From the NCBI GenBank assembly GCA_036250195.1, contig JAVHZZ010000002.1, positions 71,228,205-71,292,204 on the forward strand: a stretch of 64,000 bases of DNA, given 5' to 3'. The DNA is from Mixophyes australis. Taxonomy: Eukaryota; Chordata; Amphibia; Anura; Limnodynastidae. The notes below the pieces were generated by a model. The model was not told the DNA's origin and searched no databases. It saw only the letters and a program-made list of their open reading frames with translations. The translations under genes and the position numbers were made by a program. Below, piece after piece: positions 48,698 to 59,679 of the stretch. Position 1 is the first letter of the stretch; every line of letters starts with the position of its first letter.

Positions 48698-48927
48698 CCG
48701 TGGAATTCCCTCCCCCCCCCCCCCCACTCGCGGGTGCACGCTGGAGCACGTGCCACCCGCAGGCACAAAAGACAGTCCTTTAAAAAATAAAAATATAGTG
48801 TTTTTTTTAACTATAGTCCCCAGGCAGACCCGGGTCCAGGTAATTTGTGCCCACCCCCTCTCTGCGCCGTTTTGTAAACCTGAATGACTGGAGGGGATGG
48901 AAACATTCATTTGCAGTGCATAACTAC

Positions 48928-49092
48928 CACACTCCAAAAACATACTGGTAGGTTAATTGGCTGCTAACAAATTGACCCTAGTCTGTGTGTGTGTTAGGGA
49001 ATTTAGACTGCAAGCTCCACTGTGGCGGTACAGCGCTGCGGAATTAGGGGCGCTATATAAATAAATGGTGATAATGATGATGATGATGATAA
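48928..49092 (+). mobile_element. SINE, 5'-truncated copy
   Basis: Begins within the SINE body (CCACACTCCAAAAACATACT), continues through GTTAGGGAATTTAGACTGCA, and ends with GCGCTATATAAATAAATG plus TGATGATGAT repeats. It matches the full copy at 27049 in order; the polymerase III promoter part is lost. Confidence 0.88.
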
Positions 49093-50163
49093 CTACCACG
49101 AACGGGATCCTTGCAGAGGAAAACAGATATATGATTGTCTGATATGTACCCTAAAAAAAGTGGCTGCAGATTGAGAGATTGCGTTTATCCCTATTGACTC
49201 CTATTGTACCTGAGCACACAAAGGACAACTGTTGGCCCCGATTTTTATTGGCTGGCAGTAATAAGCAATGGATGCATTTTCCATTTGGTCCACTAGTGGG
49301 TTTGGTTTGAGTAGAAATGTGAGCTCTTCTATTTAGCTGGGCTAGCCGCAGACTGGCGTATCCCCTCTAACGCCTTTATGTGTGTAGTATGTGCAGTACA
49401 CTTCTCTATATACAATAAGCAATGACTATATACTTCTATATACAAAGAATACTTGTATTCACCACTAATCTACTTTCATGTCTTTCCTTGTGAACACAGC
49501 TGTTTTCTCTTGATGTATTGTTCCCTGAGTGCTATAATATTTGTCACATACAGACCGCCTCTTAAGATCATCTACTAAGTACATATTATGCACATCTCAG
49601 CTCATTGTATCAGTTTAAATGTAAAGTGTGCACCTAACGTCGGATTCTGGAAGTGCCCCTGTGTAAATGGTTTGTGCAAACAATTGTGGAATAGTGGCGG
49701 GTAATGGGAATGTACATACCGATAGAAGCTCCAAGACCTGATTATTGGCACATTACCACCCACACAATTTGTTTCGCTTTTAATGTTTACATTTTTATCC
49801 TAAAATATTGTATGTTAAAGTATAATTTAGGTCTTAAATAATTTATGATCATAAGGGGACATTGGGACTTGTATATTTGCTTTTTGTTCATTGCCACTTT
49901 TAATGCCATTGCTTATGTCACTTTTTTTTCATCTGGTCCCACTCTCCAAATATAGCTCTGTGTAATAAGGAGCGGGTAGTAGCTGGAATTAAGTTTATAT
50001 ATTTAGTCTATCTAGAAACATTGCAAATTGCAAAATTCAGCCAAGTGTATTTTCAGGGTTGCCCTAATCTGGTAACATTACCTTCAGTACAGAGAGTATT
50101 AATTGGGGTTTCCCCTTTCACATGACTTGCATTTATTGAAATATATGGTTCTTGCTGCAACTT
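49093..50163. other. No gene seen
   Basis: About 1.07 kb of AT-rich unique sequence with no supported feature. Confidence 0.5.
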
Positions 50164-50334
50164 TTAAGCTTGGTACACACTTATGCAATCTTTCTTCAGG
50201 TGCAATTTCTGTAACAATTTCGCCAATGATTGAAAGTCCCAATGAGTATGCCGATTCATGAGTACGTACCTACACAATTCATCTTCAGTTCTGTGATTTA
50301 AATCTTTCATAACCATCTGCTCAAAAAGATTGTT

Positions 50335-50807
50335 GGGTATATTTACTAAACTGCAGGTTTGAAAAAGTGGAGATGTTGCCTTTGGCAAATAATCAGATTC
50401 TAGCTGATAACTAGGGGCCTGATTCATTAAGGATCTTAACTTGAGAAACTGCTTATTTTAGTCTCCCTGACAAAACCATGTTACAATGCAAGGGGTGCAA
50501 ATTAGCATTCTTTTTTGCACATAAGTTAAATACTGTCTGTTTTTTCATGAAGCACATGATAGCTCATTTGTACACTGAAATTTAAAGTTGATATTTGTGT
50601 GCTACATGAAAAAACAGTCAGTATTTAACTTATGTGCAAAACAGAATACTTGTTTGCACCCCTTGCATTTTAACATGGTTTTGTCCAGGAGACTTAAATA
50701 AGAAGTTTCTCAAGTTAAGATCCTTAATGAATCAGGCCCTAGAATCTGATTGGTTGCTATAGGCAACATCTCCACTTTTTCAAACCTGCAGTTTAGTAAA
50801 TATACCC
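50335..50807. mobile_element. Palindromic MITE, middle level of the nest
   Basis: Arms GGGTATATTTACTAAACTGC (followed by AGG and AAAGTGGAGATGTTGCC) and its complement at 50746-50807 form an almost perfect hairpin of about 60 nt. It is interrupted by the innermost MITE. Flanking TTG / TCG may be a 3-bp duplication with one change. It belongs to the same family as 34150-34316. Confidence 0.88.
50415..50739. mobile_element. Palindromic MITE, innermost level of the nest
   Basis: Ends GGGCCTGATTCATTAAGG and complement CCTTAATGAATCAGGCCC, with TAG on both sides (50412-50414 and 50740-50742). Nearly the whole element is self-complementary, including GGGGTGCAAA / TTTGCACCCC and CATGAAAAAACAG blocks. 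A second copy of the family stands alone at 63247-63578. Confidence 0.93.
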
Positions 50808-51066
50808 TCGTGACTCTGCACACTCTACAGATAGCTGCCTACACTGCTGGTCATGAGTGCTTACACACTTCCACATTTCCCGACATTGTTGGACAAATCG
50901 TTGATCGTAATTTTTAGGAAATGTATAACACCAAATCAACAGATGCAATGTATTTTGGTACGATATAATATGATCGAGAGAGCGTACACACTCTTGCAAA
51001 GTGTGACCAAACGGTTGTTTATCATGTGATCTGCACGCTAATTGCATATGTGTAGACCCAGCTTTA

Positions 51067-51514
51067 GTATTTAAATACTCTCGCCATTTTATTTGCTCGT
51101 ATCATATGCAGCACTGCAAACCCTTACTGTTAGAGAGGGATCATTATGGTAACTTTCAGTTAGGAAAAGCTTTGGTTGTATAACTAATGGAAGTCGGAAT
51201 ATATATATTGCTAGTTTATCTATTTCAAAGACGTTAACATGTTTCTTTCATAAAATAAATGCTTATACATAACGTATATGTACCCTTTATATGTGCAATA
51301 TGTGTTAAAAAAATATTCCACATAACATTTAACTTGGTGTAAAAACAGGTCTGGACTTGTAGAACAGACATGTAGGCTGGACCTAGTGTGTCACTTTGCA
51401 CATAAATCATTATATATGGATATTACAAAGATTTAACTTAGAGCTTTACAGACAAACAAATGAAGAATGCATTTCAATAACAGCCCCTTTATGAAACAAT
51501 CATCATAACATCAG
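51067..51514. other. No gene seen
   Basis: About 450 bp of AT-rich unique sequence. Confidence 0.5.
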
Positions 51515-51522
51515 GTATAGTC

Positions 51523-51841
51523 CATACTTGCCAACTTTTGAAGGGTTGGCCTCTAGGAGATCCAGAGGGGTTGGTGGGCTTGTGGGAGGGGGCAGGGCTA
51601 GGGAAATATCAGGTTTTTGCCCCATCCCCCGCGGTGCAATGACACATACGCATAATTTTACCTAAAGGGACAGGCCAAAATTACGCGATTTCCCGAGAAT
51701 CGTACAATTTTGGCTTCAAATCCTCCCCACTTCACTAGGAAGTGGGCAGATGCAGGATAATGCTTTACTCTCCCGGGAGTCCGGGAGACCAACCCGAAAT
51801 TCTGGAGTCTCCCAGACATTACGGGAGAGTGGGCAAGTGTG
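51523..51841. mobile_element. Short hAT element with CATACTTGCC ends
   Basis: Flanked by GTATAGTC at 51515-51522 and 51842-51849. Ends CATACTTGCCAACTT and the complement of CACACTTGCCCACTCTCC. The interior is GC-rich with CTCCCGGGAGTCCGGGAG palindromes and two inverted AATTTTACC / AATTACGCG-type blocks. The same family is nested in the minisatellite at 29020-29205. Confidence 0.9.
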
Positions 51842-52792
51842 GTATAGTCTTGGCAAACAAACGTATTCCGTTATATATCATCCTCTTTAAAACACAGCTA
51901 TATAGCTCCAGCCTTGCTATAGTGCTGATTTTGGTCTGTATTTTGATCTGGCATTATAAAGAGGAAGTTTACATAACATAAATATTCATCCCAGAAATTA
52001 TTTGCATTTATTTTATACCGACTTGAGTTGGAGATTGGGGACAAGGAGATCTCCAGTGGTTGTTGATCGGGGGAGGGGACTGAAGAAGTCGCCTCTTCTT
52101 GTATTTTATTTAAGATTATAAGATATGTAATTTGTGATCACTCCTTCCTGGTCCATGTGTATGATTTCTTTTAAATTTGCGCCGTAAACCATTTGCTGGG
52201 TCCAATCCATTTATTTTAGTACCATTATGTTACTCCTTTGCATTGGGCAATGACTACTGGGAGCCACAGAAATACCCGACAGCACTAATTCTTTTTAACA
52301 GTGCAGCAGCACACTCCGTGCATGTGCATGAAAAACAGGTAAATAACTCCTGTCGTTTTCACACTGTTGGTCTATGAAGGGATAAATCTTTTTTATTGAT
52401 GTCGTTTTTAATTCTACCCATAGATGGCAGCATTACTCAGCTCTGGTATTCCACAGACAATTGAAGTGCTGCAAGTTAGACAGTCTGGATTTTATTTGTG
52501 TTTGTTTATTTGTTTTGCAACACAGACTGAGGTTTCCAAGCTTCACGCCGCCATTGTATATTCAGCTAGATGCAAGAAAATACTGTATTTTTATATTGTA
52601 ACATAAGGTGACCACATTTCTAAATTAAGGAACACTTTAAAGAAGAAGTAAATAATCATCATAGGAGGGTAAAAAAAATCACAGAATGTAGTATGCATAT
52701 AGATCTTATAAAATTAGATATATAATAGTACATGCGATTCACATTGTAGTAAATTAAACAAAATACCAATAACCTTTGGATTGCAATGTATT

Positions 52793-52793
<1 letters not shown>

Positions 52794-52824
<31 letters not shown>

Positions 52825-52834
52825 TATTATTATG
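52794..52834. repeat. ATA microsatellite switching to TTA
   Basis: About ten AAT/ATA units followed by four ATT/TTA units, so the short array is itself complementary around its right third. Confidence 0.95.
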
Positions 52835-53117
52835 CATCACATTTTTTTTTTATTTGCAATGCCAGGAAATTTCATATCCTCTCTTGCTAAAGGGATTAAA
52901 AATAAAGCAATACAAAAAGATAATAAACAGACAAGCTGGTGTTACTGGTTTCATCATATGTACAGTTCTGATGTCATCACTTCTGCGCTTATTGCAAAAA
53001 CGTGTATATTATAAAGAGCAATGCACCCTTATAGTAAATTATTATGGATATTAGAAGTCACCTTATGCTTTTATTTGGTCACAGAACTCTCCTGTGACTC
53101 CAATTGTCCATATATAG

Positions 53118-53121
<4 letters not shown>

Positions 53122-53169
<48 letters not shown>
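53122..53169. repeat. TA dinucleotide microsatellite
   Basis: Uninterrupted TA repeat of about 24 units. Likely polymorphic. Confidence 0.98.
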
Positions 53170-53171
<2 letters not shown>

Positions 53172-53274
53172 AAAAATATTGCTGACGGAACCTTTAACAT
53201 GCCAGAGGACATAAAAAGGACAAAGGACTGCAGCGATATTGCAGTTTCTTGTATCCTGAACAAGACCTATAGGG

Positions 53275-53440
53275 GGTGATTTAATGAGGCACATAACTTT
53301 CAACAGCTTGACATCTGAGTCCTCCTCTATCCTGATTCCTGCCCAATCAGGCTTGGAAGGGGGGGAAGGGAAGACTGAAGGGAAGCAAACGTGGATTCGC
53401 CAGGCTTTTGAAAGTTACATACTTTAGTAAATCACTGCTT
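53275..53440. mobile_element. Probable palindromic MITE
   Basis: GTGATTTAATGAGGCACATA then ACTTTCAACAGC at the left is inverted at the right as GCTTTTGAAAGTTACATAC followed by TTTAGTAAATCAC. Arms of about 35 nt match at roughly 80 percent. No clear duplication. Confidence 0.68.
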
Positions 53441-53585
53441 TAGTTTAAACACATTTCCCAGACTTGTTACTGGCATTAGAGAGGAAGTGTCAGCAAAGGG
53501 GGATAGATGACACATATTCATGTAGAAAGCTTGAAAACAAAATATTTTCAACAATTTGCTATCATGAAATATAGTAGTTTTTAAC

Positions 53586-53906
53586 CAGTGGTGTAATCCT
53601 AAAAAAAAAAAAAAAAAAAAAAAAGTGACGGGGCTATGCCAGTCAATAGGGTGGGGCTAAAATGTTACGCATGGAGCATTGTAGCAAAGAGTGTAAGTGA
53701 TCGTACAAAATAGTACCCGTAGCTATGGAAAACAGTGAGTGTGGTTAACCGGAGGTTGAGGCTTGCGTTATAAGGAACATGTAGAAAAGAGTTTATTGTA
53801 ATATTAATTTGTAACAAGGAATTGTAAATACACTTCTGCCACATATCCCAACCTACAGAAGAGAAGAAGCTAATCCCTGGCACACCCTGGCCCTAGTACA
53901 CCACTG
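53586..53906. mobile_element. Short hAT-like element
   Basis: Ends CAGTGGTGTAATCCTAAA and the complement of CAGTGGTGTACTAGGG; the first ten bases are identical, and this is a familiar hAT end form. It carries a 26-base A run near its left end. The 8-bp flanks TTTTTAAC and GTATCTAC do not match well, so either mutation or misjudged ends. Confidence 0.62.
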
Positions 53907-55849
53907 GTATCTACTCAATTCAGCAGATTTTTCTAAATTCATATGAGCAGTTTATGCATAGTTGGCAACTGTATCCTTAGAAATTAGGGACAGTTGGCAA
54001 CTTGTGTCTTTTATCTTAATGTGTTCCATTCATAAGCCATTCTCTGCCAGCACGTTTGTTGACCGTTTACCCCTCAGGTGGCCGTGTACTAATAAAGCAT
54101 GTATTATAATTCATTGCACCGATGACCTTCCCAAAAACATAGAATTTCTGAAAGTAATAAAGCAATATAATATACTTAAAACTAGTATGCATGATTTTAT
54201 ACACAAAAAAAAAAATCACAATAGAAAAATTGCACTAAACCATAATCCTGTCCATTGCTATTCTCACACAATTAGTGTGAAATAAATTAAAAAGGATTCC
54301 CGAAATTTTTTCTGTGCTTTATAGCGATATCGAATATGTGAACTTTATTATTCTTTTTGAGTACGGTTGTGGACGCACACAGATGTTTTACCTTCCAAAC
54401 CATAAGAGTCTACCGTCCACTTTAGTTTCACCCCAGCCGCTCTCCGTCTCAGCACTGACTTTAGTGAAGGTCTGACTCCTGGATCCTGCAGAGGAATACA
54501 TCGCTCTTTCCTTTTCCAGCAGACCAGCCACTGAACCTCCGTGAGATCACTCCACTGCCCCAGGGAAGAAACAGAAGTTGAGACCTGTGCCTACCAGAAA
54601 GGACTGTCCAAGGCTACGGCAAAGAGCACTCACTCGACCCTACATGCCACCACCTTGTTTTTTTCTTGCCAAGGGTGCGGGGCTGCGAGTATTTGTGACC
54701 AGGAACAGTTCTGCCTCAAATACTCCACTCATCCCTTGGTGAGGGTCTAACCAGAAGAAGTAATCAAGAGAGCTATACTCACCCGGGCACTCCAACTTTC
54801 GGTCCCTGCTCTCATGTTCCTCTCCGTCACCTGTGGAAGACAGAATACAACACGGCTACCCTCTACTCTACAGGTGAGGCTAGAATGTACCACCCACAGA
54901 ACTGGCACTAGCTAACAACAGACGCCCTGACCCTACTACAACTAACGGTCGGGTAACGCAACTTCGCTAGATACTGGGAGTAGTGTACTCCCTAAACTTC
55001 CTCCCTCTACCTACAGGGAACACCAGCCAGTATTCACCTTCAACTCCGGGAGCTGACCCTAACCCTCACCCAGCTCATATCGAGAAGACTGTCTTTTCAC
55101 TATGGGGTCACTCACAGAATCCCAAGGAACAGTTGCTACCTGCCCGACCTAGGCTCACAAGAACACCGCGCCACCGGGGTGGCGGCTTTTGCTCGCAACC
55201 GTCAGGGACCCTGCCGGATCTCAGACTGGGACACCCAATTGTAACCCCTGGAACTCAAAGAGGGCTGAGCTGCACTGCCAGTGAGGTGCCCAATCACTGC
55301 CTCAGGAATTCCTTGTAACCCCTGGGACCTACAGGACGGGAAGACTACTGTGTTTCCTACCCTAACTGTGTGTGCTCTAACTAACCCCCACAGACACAGA
55401 GAATAACAGGATACAGTAAGGATCTAGTAATGGGGGCCTGACGTCTTGCACCTGTAAAGAGACTTACACAGCACATCCAAACACAATACACAATGCTATA
55501 TTTCACCACACATGCTACCACTGGGTGAAATAATCAGACATCATGGCCTGGATCACCACTGCTATGCAGACGATACTCAATGTACTGTACCATAACAAGA
55601 TTGCAGCTTGGCCAACCAACTGGGCTCAAGCTTGGGAGTTCAGAGTTACAAACGCAGATGTGTGGAATCTTGATGTTGTCCTAAACACCAGGTTTTAGTT
55701 ATGACCAAATCTTTATTTTTTCATTTGAAGAACTTGGCCAGAATCAAGCATTTGATTCCCAAAAGCATAAATGCATTTGTAGCCTCACACTAGGACTTTG
55801 GGTCTCTCAGAAAAAGAACTACAGGAGCAAAATGCAGTAGCCAAGCTGT
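53907..55849. other. No gene seen; GC-richer block at 54420-55440
   Basis: 54420-55440 is clearly richer in C and G than its surroundings, with clusters such as CTCTCCGTCTCAGCACTGAC and a repeated TTGTAACCCCTGG (55239 and 55313). Open frames of 69 and 111 codons on the plus strand have no motif I recognise. It could be a retroelement LTR or leader, or old exon debris. Confidence 0.45.
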
Positions 55850-56345
55850 TAACTAACCAGTGCTGTAACAGACACATAACACCTATTCTCTGCCCCTTCA
55901 CTTGCTGCCTGTAAGATTGCAAATCTGTTCAAGAATGACTTATTGGTATTCAAAGCCCAACATAACCAGAATTCTGGGCACTTGAAGCAGCTTTTGATTC
56001 CCTTTACTCCTACTCACTCACTTTGTTCCACAGATGAAGGACTACTTAGTACTTCATTCGGGGGTCAAACTTTTAGCTTTGTAGCTCCTACTCTCTTGAA
56101 TTTGCTGCTTCTTACAGTCTGCGAGGTCCCACTCTAGAGATCTTCAAAAACAGTCTAAAGGCTGTTCATTCAGTGCCCATTTAAGTTCTAAAAACCCAAA
56201 TTCTAAGCGAAGTCTAATTTTTCTGTACTCCGTTAATCCTTTATATGTTTATTTTGTATCATGTGTTTTTAATCTACAAATGTAAAGTACTTAAAGTCAT
56301 AATGAGAGAAGAGCGCTATATAATATTTTTATTATTATATGTATG
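55850..56345 (+). mobile_element. L2-type LINE 3' end
   Basis: Translation across frames gives a FGGQTFSFVAPTLLNLLLLT segment followed by PTLEIFKNSLKAVHS, the C-terminal form of L2 ORF2 (G.R.FS..AP.LWN.LP, then SL..FK..LK). The 3' tail TGTAAAGTACTTAAAGTCAT, AGCGCTATATAATA and ATT repeats matches the L2 terminus. 5'-truncated and inactive. Confidence 0.85.
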
Positions 56346-56657
56346 TATTTTCATGTGTGTTTTTTGTTTTTTATCCATTTTTTTTACATATTATTATATA
56401 TTTTATACATATATATCTATAGAATTGATCATCCATTATGATCAGTAATGGAGGCCGTGATTACATTATGGCAATTAGTCAGCCACACTGGGTAGCTACA
56501 CACACGTCCATGACTATCTTGGAGGGGTAGTGAGTAGACATAAGAATTATGCTCATGGTAATGAAAGGGTTAAAGATGAATTCCAGTTTAAGAAACTCTT
56601 CCCCCCAACTAGCATAACTGTGGGTTTCCCATCTGGAACACCAGAGTCCAGGCTGTG
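56346..56657. other. No gene seen
   Basis: About 310 bp of AT-rich unique sequence. Confidence 0.5.
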
Positions 56658-56665
56658 CTCCTCCC

Positions 56666-57682
56666 CAGTGGCTCTGAGAGGGGGGAGCAGGGTACAAATT
56701 ACCCAGGCCCAGACCTGGGACCCCACTGGAGTTCTTTAAAAAAACAAACATTTTTAAAGTACTTTTTTGTTTTTCTTTTGCTCGTGGGTGTCGTGCGCCC
56801 ATGAGTGCAGGGGGATCGGTAGTGGCTAAATTGACTTCAGCTAAGGTACCTTCAGACGCCACTGTGACAGATCACCAGGTCATGTGACTGCAGCGGTCAC
56901 ATGGTACTCAGTGTGGGTGGGCTGCTGGATATCTTCCCGTCCTGTATGCTGTGCAGTGGAGAATAAGGTAAGAAGAAGGGGTGCTGGAGAGGGGGCTTGT
57001 GTGACTAAAGGTGCTGGACAGAGAGGGGGCATGTGTGACTAAAGGTGTTGGGCAGAGATGGGCATGTGTGACTAAAGGTGCTGGGCAGAAAGGGGCATGT
57101 GTGACTAAAGGTGCTGGGCAGAGATGGGCATGTGTGACTAAAGGTGCTGGGCAGAGATGGGCATGTGTGACTAAAGGTGCTGGGCAGAGATGGGCATGTG
57201 TGACTAAAGGTGCTGGGCAGAGGGGGCATGTGTGACTAAAAGTGCTGGGCAGAGATGGGCATATGTGACTAAAGGTGCTGGAGAGGGGGCATGTGTGACT
57301 AAAGGTGCTGAACAGAGAGGCGGCTTGTGTGACTAAAGGTGCTGGAGAGGGGGCATATGTGACTAAAGGTGCTGGAGAGGGGGCTTGTGTGACTAAAGGT
57401 GCTGAACAGAGAGGCGGCTTGTGTGACTAAAGGGGCTGGGCAGAGATGGGCATCTGTGAGTAAAGCTGCTGGACAGAAAGGGCATGTGTGAGTAATGCAT
57501 TTTTCTGTAGGAGGGTGGCCCAGTGCTTTTTACCTGCTAGACATGGCTACAATAATGCACAACCACGCCCCCAATGGCATGGCCACACCCCTTTGGCGTC
57601 ATATGAGTTTACATTCTAAGCACCTATAGGGGGCTCCATGAAGTTGCTGTACTGGGGCCCAAAATTCCTCTTGGCGACCCTG
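56666..57682 (+). mobile_element. hAT element with minisatellite core
   Basis: Left end CAGTGGCTCTGAGAGGGG leads into GGTACAAATTACCCAGGCC, closely like the element at 11113. The right end is the complement of CAGGGTCGCCAAGAGGAA. Flanks CTCCTCCC (56658-56665) and CTCTTCCC (57683-57690) are an 8-bp duplication with one change. A short stem CATGTGAC / GTCACATG lies near 56880-56905. AAGGTAAG at 56965-56972 precedes the minisatellite. Confidence 0.88.
56985..57490 (+). repeat. About 32-bp minisatellite
   Basis: Units of GGCATGTGTGACTAAAGGTG followed by CTGGGCAGAGAT, with some variants, about 15 copies. The 74-codon open frames on both strands are repeat artefacts. Confidence 0.95.
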
Positions 57683-58134
57683 CTCTTCCCTGCCACTGTC
57701 TGTTACAAAGAAAATATAATTTGTGGGCAAATAAGAATCACACAGCACGTGTATTCTGCCAATTTTTATTCCTATAAATCTGAAACCCAGTGATATTAGC
57801 CTCTACCACTTCTGTTGGGAGGCTATTCTACCAAACCACTAACCTTTTAGCAAAGTAATTCCTCCTCAAATTTCCCCTAAACCTGCTACCCTCCAGTTTG
57901 AATGCGTGTTCTTTTGCTGTACTATTTCTTTACCTAGTAGAATGCTTTTCTCTTCTAGTACACTGGTTCCCAAACTTTTGCAGTTCGCGGCACCCTTAGA
58001 GTCTCCAAATTTTTTCAAGGCACCTCTCCAAAATAATTACTGAGCAGTCCTGTTATAGAAGTAGTTGGGTCAAAAAATTGTAATAAGTATTTAGGTCACG
58101 ACAAAAATACTTATTTAGTTGTATGCAAAAATGC

Positions 58135-58965
58135 CCCTCTGCATCCAGACACTCTGCCTCCTCTGCATCCAGGCACGCTGCCCCCTCTGTCACGCTGTCC
58201 CCTCCTCTGCCCTCTGTCACGCTGTCCCCCCTTCTCTGCTCTGTCACACTGTCCCCCTCCTCTGCCCTCTCTCACGCTGTTGCCCTCCTCTGCCCTCTGT
58301 CATGCTGTCCCCCTCCTCTGCCCTCTGTCAAGCTGTCCCGTCCTCTGCCCCGCTGTCCCCGTCCTCTGCCCTCTGTCACGCTGTCCCCCACCTCTGCCCT
58401 CTCTCACTCTGTTCCCTCCTCTGCCCTCTCTCACACTGTCCCCCTCCTCTGCCCTCTGTCATGCTGTCCCCCTCCCCTGCCCTCTGTCACGCTGTCCCCC
58501 TCTGCCCTCTCTCACGCTGTCCCTCTCCTCTGCCCTCTCTCACGCTGTCCCCCTCTGCTGCCCGATGTCCCCCTCTGCTGTCACACTATCCCCCTCTGCT
58601 GCCCGCTGTCCCCCTCTGCTGTCACACTGTCCCCTTCTGCTGTTACACTGTCCCCCTCTGCTGTCACACTGTCCCCCTCTGCTGTCACACTGTCCACCTC
58701 TGCTGCCCGCTGTCCCCCTCTGCTGTCACACTATCCCCCTCTGCTGCCCGCTGTCCCCCTCTGCTGTCACACTGTCCCCTTCTGCTGTCACACTGTCCCC
58801 CTCTGCTGCCACACTGTCCCCCTCTGCTGTCACACTGTCCCCCTCTGCTGCCCGCTGTCCCCCTCTGCTGTCACACTGTCCTCCTTTGCTGCCCGCTGTC
58901 CCCCTCTGCTGCCACACTGTCCCCCTCTGCTGCCACACTGTCCCCCTCTGCTGTCACGATCCTTT
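58135..58965. repeat. C/T-rich minisatellite (CTGCTGTCACACTGTCCCCC)
   Basis: Left part uses CCTCTGCCCTCTGTCACGCT-type units. The right part uses CTGCTGTCACACTGTCCCCC and CTGCTGCCCGCTGTCCCCCT units of about 21-24 bp. All three plus-strand frames stay open for up to about 319 codons only because the repeat lacks stop triplets; no gene is proposed. Confidence 0.95.
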
Positions 58966-58980
58966 TCACTCTGCTCCACG

Positions 58981-59171
58981 CCAGCCATAAAAACAAGAGA
59001 ACACAGAAACTTACCAATCCGCCAGGCGCCGGGACCCAGCAGCCTCCTCTCTCCCGCTGTCACTGAATATCGACGTCAGTGACAAGCTGCTGCGGGAGAG
59101 AGGAGGCTGCTGGGTCCCGGCGCCCGGCGGATTGGTAAGTTTCTGTGTTCTCTTTTTTTTTTATGGCTGGC
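58981..59171. repeat. Long palindrome with splice-donor-like motifs on both strands
   Basis: Arms of about 85 nt: CCAGCCATAAAAACAAGAGA ... CCTCTCTCCCGC on the left, the complement on the right to TTTTTATGGCTGG. The tip holds GTCACTGAATATCGACGTCA then GTGAC, that is, a TGACGTCG motif on the minus strand. GGTAAGTTTCTG occurs on each strand, once per arm. Part of the hAT element 57961-59232. Confidence 0.93.
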
Positions 59172-59679
59172 CCGCGGCACCCCAGTGACTGCGCCGCGGC
59201 ACCCCTGGCAGCGCACACTTTGGGAAATGCCGTTCTAGTATATCCCCCTCTCTGTTCTTTGCTTCACAAATGTACATAAAATCCTCTTTCCTGTTAAGTT
59301 TTGTGGTGTAGACCAAGTACCATTTAGTATCCCTTCTTTGCACAATCTCTAAACTCCTTTTTTTATCTTCTTTTGGTGATATGGCCTCCTGAACACAGTA
59401 TTCTGGGTGAGGTCTCACCAATGACCTATATAGTGGCATCACCACCTCTCCCTTTCTGATATTATTATTATTACTTTCAAATGCAACCTAGCATCCAACT
59501 GCCATTTTACATTGCTTTGCTACATTTTATGCCAAAGTGCCCTGAAAGAGCGACTCCTAGATCCCTTTCTTTCTTAGTAGTTGCCATGTTTGTGTCGGTA
59601 ATAATATATTCAACCTTTGGATTTTTGAGACTTAAGTGTATGAATTTGTATTGTTTATATTAAACTTAACTACCTAGAT

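Larger units (their letters stand above)
50167..51063. mobile_element. Harbinger-type element, outer shell of a three-level nest
   Basis: Ends AGCTTGGTACACAC and the complement of AGCTGGGTCTACAC, flanked by TTA at 50164-50166 and 51064-51066. Internal sequence parallels the copy at 38129-38757: CATCTGCTCAAAAAGAT before the insertion and CGTGACTCTGCACAC after it. The outer element is about 420 bp once the nested insertions are set aside. No transposase. Confidence 0.87.
51850..53274. other. No gene seen; two microsatellites
   Basis: About 1.4 kb of AT-rich sequence with no supported exon. It contains the ATA/TTA and TA arrays listed separately. Confidence 0.5.
57961..59232 (-). mobile_element. 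hAT element with palindrome and C-rich minisatellite, inside CR1
   Basis: Perfect duplication TTCTAGTA (57953-57960 and 59233-59240). Ends CACTGGTTCCCAAACTTT and the complement of CGGCATTTCCCAAAGTG, with CGCGGCACCC near both ends. Contains a large palindrome (58981-59171) and a C-rich minisatellite. On the minus strand a GGTAAGTTTCTG donor-like motif leads toward the minisatellite, giving the same order as the other minisatellite-bearing hATs. Confidence 0.93.

Noticed and set aside
57005..57235. 74-codon frames on opposite strands with a regular peptide repeat
   Set aside because: Shadow of the 32-bp minisatellite in the hAT at 56666.
58119..59082. Three overlapping plus-strand open frames of 236-319 codons
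   Set aside because: All three frames are open over a C/T-rich minisatellite that lacks stop triplets, inside a hAT element. Not a protein-coding gene.
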